Positions 1-7,146 are shown, numbered from the stretch's first letter. The stretch is 7,741 nt of DNA from JAYUHK01 sp043767025 (GCA_043767025.1 JAYUHK010000115.1:1-7741); one strand, 5' to 3'. The notes: generated by a model from the letters alone, not told the origin. Program-made: numbers and translations.

Positions 1-98
1 ATTTTCGTTACGATGCACAGCATCGCGCCTCAAATCTGCCTTGTTTTGACCCAAAATTCTGCGTCACAATATTCAGTACCTTATTTTCTCTTCATTCC
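1..98. repeat. Palindromic repeat family, copy 1 (left part outside the window)
   Basis: This stretch aligns with the right-hand part of the complete copy at 4193-4350. Shared blocks are TTTTCGTTAC, GCGCCTCAAA, TGCCTTGTT and, at the right end, AGTACCTTATTTT followed by TCATTCC; the segment between the last two blocks has diverged. It holds a perfect 6-bp hairpin, CGATGC-ACA-GCATCG (11-25). The right end at 98 lies 53 bases beyond the hutH stop codon, in the same orientation relative to that gene as copy 2 has to the SDR gene. No open reading frame of its own is convincing, so a non-autonomous mobile element or a structured 3' untranslated element is the likely nature. Confidence 0.7.
11..25. 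other. Perfect 6-bp stem-loop inside repeat copy 1
   Basis: CGATGC and GCATCG pair around an ACA loop. The corresponding position of copy 2 (4265-4279) has a different stem sequence that still pairs at five of six positions, so base pairing appears to be conserved rather than sequence. On the minus strand the hairpin would lie in the 3' region of hutH mRNA. It is not followed there by a T-run within the window, so it is not called a terminator. Confidence 0.6.
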
Positions 99-151
99 TA
101 ACACAAACCCTCGAAAACTGTCAGCCGATATAAAGTTACCAAGATAAACCC

Positions 152-1645
152 TCATTCAAGCTCAACGTTTTTCCAAAATTCGACCGTTTTCTTAAAGTCG
201 TCGCTCAAAATACGGTCGTCCGTCAAGACCGCAACGTGCAGTCGGTATTCGCGCACTAATTTTTCCAGCACTGGCGCAGTCCGCAACGGACTCCGAAACG
301 ACAAAGCCTGCGCCGCCGCCATCCACTCGATAGCCAAAAGCTGCTCCACGTTTTTGACTACCCGATACGCCTTTGTAGCAGCGTTGGCAGCCATACTGAC
401 GTGGTCTTCTTGTCCATTGCAGGACACAATCGAGTCCGCAGATGCAGGCGTGCAGAGTTGTTTATTCTGACTGACGACCGATGCCGCAGTGTATTGAGCA
501 ATCATCAAACCAGAGTGCAAGCCCGCCGAGGCGGTCAAAAAAGGCGGCAGCCCCCGCTTGCCACCGATGAGTTGGTAAAGCCGCCGCTCCGAGATACTGC
601 CCAACTCGGCGAGTGCCAACGCCATAAAATCAAGTGCCAACGCCAATGGCTGCGCATGAAAATTGCCACCCGAAAGCACCACATCGTCGTCGGGAAAAAT
701 AGTCGGATTGTCGGTGACAGAATTTATTTCGGTCAAAAAAATATTTTTGCAATATTCCAACGCATCGCGGCTCGCTCCATGCACCTGCGGCACGCAACGG
801 AACGAGTAAGGATCTTGGGTGTGCGTTTTATTTTGCGAAGCCAACTCGCTGTCTTTCAATATATTATAAAAAAAATCGGCGGTTACGACCTGTCCCGCGT
901 GCGGGCGAATGGCGTGCAGGCGTGGGTCAAAAGGCTCACGGCGGCAGTCGAAAGCGTCGGCAGAAAGGGCGGCAGTAAGATTGGCTTGCTGCTGCATTCT
1001 CGCCGCTTTTAGCAAGCACCAAACGCCGTAAGCCGCCGAAAATTGCGTCCCGTTGAGCATCGCCAAACCTTCTTTGGACTGAAATCGCAACGGCGCGCGC
1101 CCCAACTCTCGCAGTACGTCAGCCGCCGCTCGTCGCTCGCCACCGTACCAAACTTCTCCCATGCCCATCATCGCCAAGCTGATGTGCGCCAACGGAGCCA
1201 AATCGCCCGATGCGCCAAGCGAACCAAGCTGATAGACGACAGGCAAAATATCCTCATTGTGAAGAAAAATAAGAAAATCTACGATGTCCGTGCGAACACC
1301 AGAATAGCCGTAAGAAAGGCTTTGAATTTTGAGCAATAACATCAATCGGACGACTTCGAGCGGCACCTCCTCACCCAAGCCGCAAGCGTGCGACATGACG
1401 AGATTGGCTTGCAGTTGCTCCGTTTGGTCGTGTGAAATGCGCACCTCACAGAGCGAGCCAAAGCCCGTATTGATGCCATAAATAAGAGCGTCGGAGCGGT
1501 CAATTTTTTGCTCCAAAAAAGTCCTACAATGTTTGATTTTTTGGCGGCTTGCGTCCGAAAGTGTTAATTTTGAGCGGTTGGACGTGATGTTTTCAAGTTG
1601 CTCAAAAGTGAGTAATTCGGCACTAATAGAATGGACAGACGGCAT
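152..1645 (-). CDS. hutH: Histidine ammonia-lyase
   Basis: The 497-residue cytoplasmic protein removes ammonia from L-histidine to give trans-urocanate, the first step of histidine degradation. Its length is typical of the family. Residues 145-147 are the Ala-Ser-Gly that cyclises into the MIO electrophile, in the context GSLGASGDLAPLAH (141-154). Other family landmarks are YGINTGFG (56-63, with the active-site Tyr56), SHACGLG (85-91, with the His typical of histidine-specific members), NGTQ (198-201), YSFRCVPQVHG (280-290, with Arg283), NSVTDNP (308-314) and GQEDHVSMA (411-419). The start ATG is preceded by an A/T-only spacer and begins with the usual MPSVHSI...LTFEQL pattern. It lies 9 bases after the GH15 stop codon and is probably cotranscribed with that gene, although the two functions are unrelated. 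hutU, hutI and a formimidoylglutamate-processing gene are absent from the window. Phenylalanine or tyrosine lyase activity is less likely given SHACG. Confidence 0.95.
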   Translation of the reverse strand: MPSVHSISAELLTFEQLENITSNRSKLTLSDASRQKIKHCRTFLEQKIDRSDALIYGINTGFGSLCEVRISHDQTEQLQANLVMSHACGLGEEVPLEVVRLMLLLKIQSLSYGYSGVRTDIVDFLIFLHNEDILPVVYQLGSLGASGDLAPLAHISLAMMGMGEVWYGGERRAAADVLRELGRAPLRFQSKEGLAMLNGTQFSAAYGVWCLLKAARMQQQANLTAALSADAFDCRREPFDPRLHAIRPHAGQVVTADFFYNILKDSELASQNKTHTQDPYSFRCVPQVHGASRDALEYCKNIFLTEINSVTDNPTIFPDDDVVLSGGNFHAQPLALALDFMALALAELGSISERRLYQLIGGKRGLPPFLTASAGLHSGLMIAQYTAASVVSQNKQLCTPASADSIVSCNGQEDHVSMAANAATKAYRVVKNVEQLLAIEWMAAAQALSFRSPLRTAPVLEKLVREYRLHVAVLTDDRILSDDFKKTVEFWKNVELE

Positions 1646-1649
1646 AAAT

Positions 1650-1663
1650 ATTTTTTAAAAAAT
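1650..1663. other. T6A6 palindrome across the GH15-hutH junction
   Basis: ATTTTTTAAAAAAT is a perfect 14-base palindrome that contains the GH15 stop codon and most of the 9-base spacer before hutH. It could weaken structure around the hutH start and so help translational coupling, or it may simply reflect the A/T-only leaders common here. It has no GC base pairs, so it is not a credible terminator. Confidence 0.4.
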
Positions 1664-4042
1664 CTGGATTTCAAAGTTCTTCCCTTCCCATCGGTCATTT
1701 TTTTGCCAGCGAAAAGTGAAAATAATGGTATTTGTTGTTGCCATGTTGGCAGTCGGAATATCAAAATAATAAGTCTGAAAATCCGACGGAAGGCAAACGC
1801 TGTCTTGCGTAGTTTTCCAATCATTCGCGCTCCAATGCAGCGTGAATGGCTCGTTGGATTCGATGCGTATTATTTTTCCTTTCGGAACACTCGCAACAGC
1901 GTCGTCGAACCGCCAAAGAGCGTGCAGCGCAGTTGTTTTTTCTTGCAAATAACGCTTTTTGGTGGCAGCCGGCATATCAAAAATCGCCTTATCTTGCAAA
2001 GAGCGACACAGTTTGACATACTCGCCGTGCGCCCAAACCAACGGCATGGCAGAACCCGACGGGCGACCAAAAAACAACTCGCGGTCAGGAAGGTCAGGAC
2101 TGTCCCAAATTTGCTCCGAAATCATGCCGCCTTCGTTGGCGAAAGCGGTAAGGTCTGCCAATAGTTTGGCTGCCGACTCGAAGTTGCCGAGTGCGATTTC
2201 GTAATGCGCTCGCTCGCCCGTCATCAGGGGCCAGAGGCGACCTTTGCCTGTTCCGTCGAAAGGGCTGCCGTCTTCGTGTTCGCCGTAGCCGTCGTTGTTG
2301 TAGCGATACCAACTATCGCCGGACGGCGTAGTGACTTTCAGTTTGGCATCAATCACTTTTACAGTATCAAGCATACGAGCGTCGTCGGCTGCTCGCAACC
2401 CAAAGCGAACAAGTGCCAACGCGTCGGGGCTGACAATATTTTTGGCGGCGGTCGTGCTGCCCGAAGCGAGATTTTTGACTACTATCAGGTCATCGTCCAA
2501 AGTGGGCGTATCATTGACATTCATCGGCGCGATGCGGACGTAATAGCCATTGACCCCAATTTCTTGCGAAAGCTCTGTGTTAGAAACATAGCACCAACGC
2601 TCGATGCTGTCGTTCCAACAGTCCGCAATTTCTCGAAGATATTGTGTCTTGGAAGATTTTCTGGTGCTAATAGCGTCCAAAATATCGGCTGCCGCCAAAA
2701 GTGAAGCTATCTCTGCCGCCAGTGTAAAAGGCGAATATCCAGCATTTTCTTCCCAACGGTCTTGCTGCGAAGCTGGTCCGTTTTGTAGCAAATAATTGGC
2801 GGCGCGGTGCACCATGTCTTGGTAGGGTGCTATATCTTTTTTGGTCAGTACTTTATTCTCTATCAACATTCCCAACAGAAGAATCGGAAAAGCCGTTTCG
2901 TCCAACTGCACACCGCCCCAGTAGGGTGTTCCATCGAGCCACATATTTTGTAGCCAGTGTCCGTCTGGAAGTTGGGTTTTTTGTAGAAAATGAAGCACAT
3001 CAAGTGCTTCCGAATGAGCGTTGGCAGCCAAAAGACTTCCTGCGGTTTCTACCAAATCGCGGGGCCAAACGAGGTGATAGCCGCCGTAGTCTTCATCGTT
3101 TTTGGAGAAGCCCCAAGGGATAGAAAGACTCGCAATGAACGCACCCGCATAACGGGTGGATTGGTGAGAAAGGATTGCTGCAAGGCTGGTTTTCCAGAGT
3201 TTGGGAAGTGCTTTTTTAGGCAGTTGGGGTTGCGGGTGTGCTTTGTGCCACGCAGACCACTCGGCGACGTATTGTTTTTGTAAATCGTCAAAATTTTCTG
3301 ATAGGCTTTGCTGTGCCAAGGCGAGGGCGGCATCGGGGCTATCTGCAAAAGCTATTGCGATTTGAAATTCCGTATGTTGGGTGGCATTTATTTCGCCGCA
3401 GATAGCTACGTTGCCGTCTTCGGCACGGTCGAACTGCCAAGTCATTTTTTTATGCTCCGAAATATCTTGCCAAGCGTCAGACACGCCCACATAGCCGACC
3501 GACGTAGCCGAAAAAGGTAGAGATGCCAACATGACCAACGTGACATCGTCTTTTTGTGCATACAGCACGCCGTCGCGCGTCCATGCGGTATTTCCCCAAC
3601 CTCCATTGTTGATGTGTGGGGCTAACAGTGCATAAATTTTGTAGTCGCCTGAATCGTCATTTTGGGTCAGGTCGAAAGATATTTTTTGTAAAACACAGTT
3701 GCGTTTGGGGTCGGCAATGATTTGTTTTTTTATTTTATAAATGCCTTTTTGGCAAGTATTTATGATTTCAAATGCCGGCACCCCGTCTTCTACATAGCTT
3801 ATTTGGCTGTCGGTGTGGCGTTTTTCTTCCGAAAAAAAATCTTTGCCGTCGGCGACCAACAGTCCCATATCGCGCACGCAACCCGTGTCCACTTTTGGGA
3901 AAAATAGTTCGTTCAGAATACCGTGACTGACGGTGAACCAAACTTCGCTCTCGCGGTTCAGGGCAGTCCCAACTCCGCTTTTGGCACTCGAATTCCATTT
4001 GGGTTCGGTGCCGGGTTTTCCAAAAGCACGATTATTTGACAT
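1655..4042 (-). CDS. GH15 glucan 1,4-alpha-glucosidase (glucodextranase-like)
   Basis: The 795-residue exo-acting glycoside hydrolase is predicted to remove beta-D-glucose, with inversion, from the non-reducing ends of alpha-glucans. Residues about 8-265 form the beta-sandwich N-domain of bacterial/archaeal glucoamylases and glucodextranase (GKPGTEPKWNSSAKSGVGTA, then VWFTVSHGILNE). Residues about 275-690 form the (alpha/alpha)6 barrel. It carries WPRD (326-329), QLDET (379-383), DRWEENAGYSPFT (428-440; Glu431 the likely general acid, Glu432 beside it) and LWPLMTGERAHYE (603-615; Glu610 the likely general base). Residues about 700-795 look like a C-terminal beta-rich domain ending in the family-like TFRWQ...RWEGKNFEI. 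There is no signal peptide, and an in-frame stop three codons upstream of the ATG excludes a longer N-terminus, so the enzyme is probably cytoplasmic. The gene is first of a pair with hutH. The choice between starch, dextran, maltodextrin and trehalose as substrate cannot be made from sequence alone. Confidence 0.93.
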   Translation of the reverse strand: MSNNRAFGKPGTEPKWNSSAKSGVGTALNRESEVWFTVSHGILNELFFPKVDTGCVRDMGLLVADGKDFFSEEKRHTDSQISYVEDGVPAFEIINTCQKGIYKIKKQIIADPKRNCVLQKISFDLTQNDDSGDYKIYALLAPHINNGGWGNTAWTRDGVLYAQKDDVTLVMLASLPFSATSVGYVGVSDAWQDISEHKKMTWQFDRAEDGNVAICGEINATQHTEFQIAIAFADSPDAALALAQQSLSENFDDLQKQYVAEWSAWHKAHPQPQLPKKALPKLWKTSLAAILSHQSTRYAGAFIASLSIPWGFSKNDEDYGGYHLVWPRDLVETAGSLLAANAHSEALDVLHFLQKTQLPDGHWLQNMWLDGTPYWGGVQLDETAFPILLLGMLIENKVLTKKDIAPYQDMVHRAANYLLQNGPASQQDRWEENAGYSPFTLAAEIASLLAAADILDAISTRKSSKTQYLREIADCWNDSIERWCYVSNTELSQEIGVNGYYVRIAPMNVNDTPTLDDDLIVVKNLASGSTTAAKNIVSPDALALVRFGLRAADDARMLDTVKVIDAKLKVTTPSGDSWYRYNNDGYGEHEDGSPFDGTGKGRLWPLMTGERAHYEIALGNFESAAKLLADLTAFANEGGMISEQIWDSPDLPDRELFFGRPSGSAMPLVWAHGEYVKLCRSLQDKAIFDMPAATKKRYLQEKTTALHALWRFDDAVASVPKGKIIRIESNEPFTLHWSANDWKTTQDSVCLPSDFQTYYFDIPTANMATTNTIIFTFRWQKNDRWEGKNFEIQIF

Positions 4043-4192
4043 AAGTAGTTATAAGTTTTTAGTTTTTAATTTTGAGTCGTCATAAACTATTGAAAATCAA
4101 TGAATTATGTCGAATATTAAATGTAATCTATTTAAGTGTAAGAACTTAATTTATTATTTGAATTTTATAAGAAAAAATAAAAAAAATGATTA

Positions 4193-4350
4193 GGAATGTA
4201 TCTAAAATAAACTACTCATTTTTTCTGCCAAATTACAACCAATCACTGCGTTATTTTTTCGTTACACCGCTCTGCGTTGCGCCTCAAAAATGCCTTGTTA
4301 CTGATTGAATTTATTGGAAAAAATCAAGTACCTTATTTTTTCCTCATTCC
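4193..4350. repeat. Palindromic repeat family, copy 2 (complete, MITE-like)
   Basis: The 158-base element runs from GGAATG to CATTCC. Its outer arms, about 4193-4242 and 4304-4350, are imperfect inverted repeats. The outermost 23 bases match at 16 positions, and inward the arms share an A-rich block and CAATC/GATTG. TTA lies directly on both sides (4190-4192 region and 4351-4353), as a 3-base target duplication would; the right-hand TTA is the SDR stop codon on the minus strand. The centre holds an imperfect hairpin at 4265-4279. There is no transposase or credible ORF. A non-autonomous insertion element mobilised in trans is the best reading, with possible later use as a 3' untranslated or terminator structure. 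Confidence 0.72.
4265..4279. other. Inner stem-loop of repeat copy 2
   Basis: CACCGC and GCGTTG flank a TCT loop and pair at five of six positions; the exception is C4267 against T4277. Compared with the stem of copy 1 (CGATGC/GCATCG), several positions have changed on both sides so that pairing is kept. Two copies are too few for a statistical covariation claim, but the pattern argues that the fold matters. Confidence 0.5.
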
Positions 4351-5154
4351 TTATCCACCAGTAGAAAAACCTTCAAAAACCGTCATGCCGCCGTCTATGA
4401 AAAGACTTGCGCCAGTCATGTAATCCGAATCGTCGGAGGCTAAAAAAACCGCCAACTTACCGATGTCGGACGGCTGCCCAATCCGATTGTAAGGAATGAG
4501 CGTCATCAGGCTGGCGAGTGCTTGTGGCGTACTCCAAGCACCTGTGTTGATGGGCGTTTGGATAGCTCCCGGACAGATGCTATTGACGCGGATTTTGCGG
4601 TCGCCGTATTCTTGTGCCAAAGATTGCATAAACATTCGTATTGCGCCTTTGGAGGACGCATAATTGACGTGACCTGACCAAGGAATTATCTCGTGGACGG
4701 AACTCATACAGATTATTTTTCCAGTGGCTGCCGATATTTCTGGGCGTGGTCCGCGCCGCAAAAACTCACGGATAGCTTCTCGGGCGCAAAGAAATTGCCC
4801 TTTCAGATTGACATTCATCACCAAATCCCACTGCTCGACAGTCATTTCCTCGAACTTGGCATCGCGCTGTAAGCCTGCGTTGGCAATCAAAATATCTACT
4901 GTCCCAAACGTCTTGACCGCTTCCTGAAACATGGCGATGACTTGCGCCTCGTTGCTCACGTCGGCTTGGATAGCAACCGCTTGGCTGCCCATCGCTTGGA
5001 TTTGCGCTACTATTTCTTGCGCCGTTTCGGGTTTTGTGACATAATTGACGACCACATTTGCGCCAGCTTCGCCCATAGATAGTGCGCAACCCGCGCCGAT
5101 GCCAGAGTTAGCACCCGTGACGACGACGGTTTGTCCTGTGAGTTTTTTTTCCAT
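4351..5154 (-). CDS. Glucose 1-dehydrogenase-like SDR oxidoreductase
   Basis: The 267-residue classical short-chain dehydrogenase is predicted to oxidise beta-D-glucose to glucono-1,5-lactone with NAD(P)+ in the cytoplasm. It has TGANSGIG (13-20) for the dinucleotide, NAG (92-94), Asn116, Ser152, Tyr165 and Lys169 as the catalytic set, and PGAIQTPIN (195-203). The stretches SSVHEIIPW (151-159) and LFIDGGMT (251-258) closely resemble Bacillus glucose dehydrogenases. A short insert RRGPRPEIS (133-141) and the ending GFSTGG resemble a glucose-dehydrogenase subgroup of cyanobacteria and rhizobia, as I recall it. The ATG at 5154 was chosen because the family N-terminus begins just there (MEKKLTGQTVVVTG). 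An in-frame ATG at 5193 would add 13 Lys/Asn-rich residues and overlap the symporter gene. The symporter ends 22 bases upstream, so the two are probably cotranscribed. Val39 replaces the Arg seen in Bacillus NYRSK. Another sugar or polyol could be the true substrate. Confidence 0.92.
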   Translation of the reverse strand: MEKKLTGQTVVVTGANSGIGAGCALSMGEAGANVVVNYVTKPETAQEIVAQIQAMGSQAVAIQADVSNEAQVIAMFQEAVKTFGTVDILIANAGLQRDAKFEEMTVEQWDLVMNVNLKGQFLCAREAIREFLRRGPRPEISAATGKIICMSSVHEIIPWSGHVNYASSKGAIRMFMQSLAQEYGDRKIRVNSICPGAIQTPINTGAWSTPQALASLMTLIPYNRIGQPSDIGKLAVFLASDDSDYMTGASLFIDGGMTVFEGFSTGG

Positions 5155-5176
5155 AATTTTTTGTTTTTTTTTAAAA

Positions 5177-6913
5177 TTAAAAATTGCGTTCAATGGTTGC
5201 TCCGACGACTTTGGGAGTTTCTTTCAGAATCATTTGTAAAAAGGAAGCGAAAAAAACGACCAACGAGCAGCCGATAAGGTTGAGCCAAAGGTAGGCAATT
5301 TGTACCAATCCGTATTTGTCTAAAATAAAAATTGTGATTACGCAGACTTGTGCTATCAAAGCTCCAAAAAAAGTGGCGTTGCTGCCGATTTTTTTGAAGA
5401 AAAAAGCAACTAGAAATATACCCAAAATCACGCCATAAAAAATAGAGCCAATGATATTGATGGCTTGAATGAGATTATCGAACAAAGACGCAGTGGTAGC
5501 AAAAATAAGGACAACTATCCCCCAAGCCAGTGTAAAAAATTGCGAAGCGCGCAAATAATGTGCATCTGTTTGGTTGGTCACGAGTGAGCGGCGATAAATA
5601 TCTATCACCGTAGCGGTTGCCAAAGCGTTGAGTTCGGAGGAAGTGGAGGACATGGAGGCGGCGAAAATAACGGCAATCAGCAAGCCGACCAACCCGATGG
5701 GTAGGTGGTGCGTCACAAAATTGATAAAAACGTAGTCGGTGTCGCTGCTCACACTTTTGGGGTCATTTTGCTTGATGAGGCTTCTTACTTCCGTCCGAAT
5801 GGATTTATCTTGTTTAAGCAGTTGTTGCACGTTGGTTTGTGCGGCGGCGGCGGCGGTTTCGTCGTGGCGGTGCATGGCATCTACCATCGCGCGTATTTCG
5901 GATTTTTTTTGTTCAAACACGCTGTTATCTTCTTTTTTCAGTTCATCTAATCGCACTTGGTAGGTCGTGTTTTCGAGTTTTTGCAAGTCCGTTGCCATGA
6001 AGTGTATCGGCGGCTCATTGAACTGATAAAAAACAAAAACCATCATACCTACGAACAATACCGTGAACTGCATCGGCACTTTCAAAATTCCGTTGAACAG
6101 CAAGCCCAGACGGCTTTCGGTCAGCGTTTTGCCCGACAAATATCGCTGCACCTGCGACTGGTCTGTGCCAAAATAAGCCAAAAATAAAAAGGTGCCGCCC
6201 AACATTCCCGACCAAAAATTGTAGCGATTGGAAAGGTCGAACCGAAAATCTACCAAATTTATTTTGCCCAATCTGCCCGCCACTCCGACCGCGTCGGAGA
6301 ACGACATCTCGGGCGGCAACTTGAAAATAACGACCGACAACGCCACCAAAAGCCCTACAAAAATAATCGCCATCTGCTGCTGCTGGGTTTCGCTGACGGC
6401 TTTCGTACCGCCCATGACGGTATAAATAATGACCAATCCGCCCATCGAAAGACTGGTAGCGGTAAGACTCCAACCCATGATGCTGGACATAATAATGGCG
6501 GGCGCGTAAATCGTAAGCCCTGCCGCCAAGCCGCGTTGGAGCAAGAAAAGTATGGTCGTCAGGCTGCGGGTTTTGAGGTCAAAGCGGTACTCGAGATATT
6601 CGTAGGCGGTATAAACTTTGAGCCGATAGTAGTTTGGGATTACCCAAACGGAGAGAATGACCATTGCCAGCGGCAAGCCAAAATAAAACTGAACGAAGCG
6701 CATTCCGTCCTCGTAGGCTTGTCCGGGCGTGGAAAGAAAAGTGATGCCACTGGCTTGGGTCGCCATGATAGAAAGCCCAATCGTCCACCATTTGAGGTCG
6801 CGCTCGCCGAGCAAATAACTTTCAACGCTTTGCTGACTTCGGGTTTTCCAAATTCCGTAGCCGACGATGAAAACAAGCGTCGCTGCCAGCACTAACCAAT
6901 CCAAAAGGTGCAT
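5177..6913 (-). CDS. Sodium:solute symporter (SSS family)
   Basis: The 578-residue inner-membrane protein is predicted to take up an organic solute with Na+ by the LeuT fold. Hydrophobic segments fall near 5-22, 41-62, 73-95, 118-140, 148-168, 181-199, 236-252, 277-297, 395-420, 455-475, 482-505, 512-531 and 537-562, the 13 helices usual for the family. ESYLLGERDLKWW (31-43) and TQASGITFLSTPGQAYEDG (52-70) are family-like. SMSSTSSELNALAT...DIYRR aligns with helix 8 of the Vibrio galactose transporter, placing Ser422 and Ser423 at the Na2 sodium site. Residues about 298-394 form an unusually long, charged, Gln/Lys-rich and probably helical loop with five consecutive Ala, between helices 7 and 8. 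The substrate cannot be read from sequence; the neighbouring glucose dehydrogenase suggests a sugar or sugar acid. The gene leads a two-gene unit, and no promoter consensus is recognisable upstream. Confidence 0.92.
   Translation of the reverse strand: MHLLDWLVLAATLVFIVGYGIWKTRSQQSVESYLLGERDLKWWTIGLSIMATQASGITFLSTPGQAYEDGMRFVQFYFGLPLAMVILSVWVIPNYYRLKVYTAYEYLEYRFDLKTRSLTTILFLLQRGLAAGLTIYAPAIIMSSIMGWSLTATSLSMGGLVIIYTVMGGTKAVSETQQQQMAIIFVGLLVALSVVIFKLPPEMSFSDAVGVAGRLGKINLVDFRFDLSNRYNFWSGMLGGTFLFLAYFGTDQSQVQRYLSGKTLTESRLGLLFNGILKVPMQFTVLFVGMMVFVFYQFNEPPIHFMATDLQKLENTTYQVRLDELKKEDNSVFEQKKSEIRAMVDAMHRHDETAAAAAQTNVQQLLKQDKSIRTEVRSLIKQNDPKSVSSDTDYVFINFVTHHLPIGLVGLLIAVIFAASMSSTSSELNALATATVIDIYRRSLVTNQTDAHYLRASQFFTLAWGIVVLIFATTASLFDNLIQAINIIGSIFYGVILGIFLVAFFFKKIGSNATFFGALIAQVCVITIFILDKYGLVQIAYLWLNLIGCSLVVFFASFLQMILKETPKVVGATIERNF
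5841..5856. repeat. GCG/CGC triplet repeat inside the symporter gene
   Basis: Five tandem GCG-type triplets on the plus strand encode the five-alanine run (354-358) in the long loop of the symporter. Being a triplet repeat, length change would alter loop length without breaking the frame. Confidence 0.6.
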
Positions 6914-7146
6914 AAAAAATTTGTTGAATGTTGGAAAAATTGCGAAGCCGAAGAATATTCAAACATTCGTTGGCGGCGGCGAAATTAGTAAAAATCTCTA
7001 AAATATTCATCGCGGCTGTTCAAACTATTTTCCGAACTGCTTTTCGCGGCTTTCACGAAGCGGATAATCCTACGAATGTTAGGTTTCTGAAAATAAAAAT
7101 TTTAAACGGCTTTTGTGAATATTTTTGAAAAATAATTGTGAAAAAA

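Larger units (their letters stand above)
4043..4350. other. 308-base spacer between the SDR and GH15 genes
   Basis: The GH15-proximal part (4043-4192) is very AT-rich and holds no convincing ORF. No TTTG-N19-TAnnTTTG promoter for GH15 is recognisable on the minus strand, so its promoter is unassigned. The remainder (4193-4350) is entirely the palindromic repeat copy 2. Confidence 0.7.
4171..4350 (-). terminator. Possible transcription terminator of the symporter-SDR unit
   Basis: Read on the minus strand, the SDR stop codon is followed at once by the long palindromic repeat. Next come two T-runs separated by an A (the complement of 4172-4188). Strong secondary structure followed by T-runs, in a 3' flank before a separate transcription unit, is what a rho-independent terminator would look like, although this hairpin is much longer and less GC-rich than a classical one. 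The role is inferred. Confidence 0.35.

Noticed and set aside
11..25. Intrinsic terminator for hutH
   Set aside because: The hairpin is clear, but on the minus strand no T-run follows within the visible bases, so only a structural feature is called.
401..1012. 203-codon open frame on the plus strand
   Set aside because: It lies wholly antisense to hutH, is rich in Arg and Cys as antisense frames are, and shows no family motif; the minus-strand frame has all histidine ammonia-lyase signatures.
4257..4305. Possible short peptide shared by repeat copies 1 and 2 (minus strand, of the type NKA-LRR-A--NE)
   Set aside because: Both copies are open in this frame, but the similarity follows from nucleotide identity without indels, there is no start codon context, and the paired changes in the hairpin fit a structural explanation better.
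5155..5193. Longer start for the SDR at 5193
   Set aside because: It would add MNAIFNFKKKQKI, which has no counterpart in the family, and overlap the symporter gene; the ATG at 5154 begins exactly at the family N-terminus.
6640..6895. Overlapping plus- and minus-strand frames of 70-119 codons over the symporter N-terminus
   Set aside because: They are shadow frames of the symporter gene; none has hydrophobic or family features.
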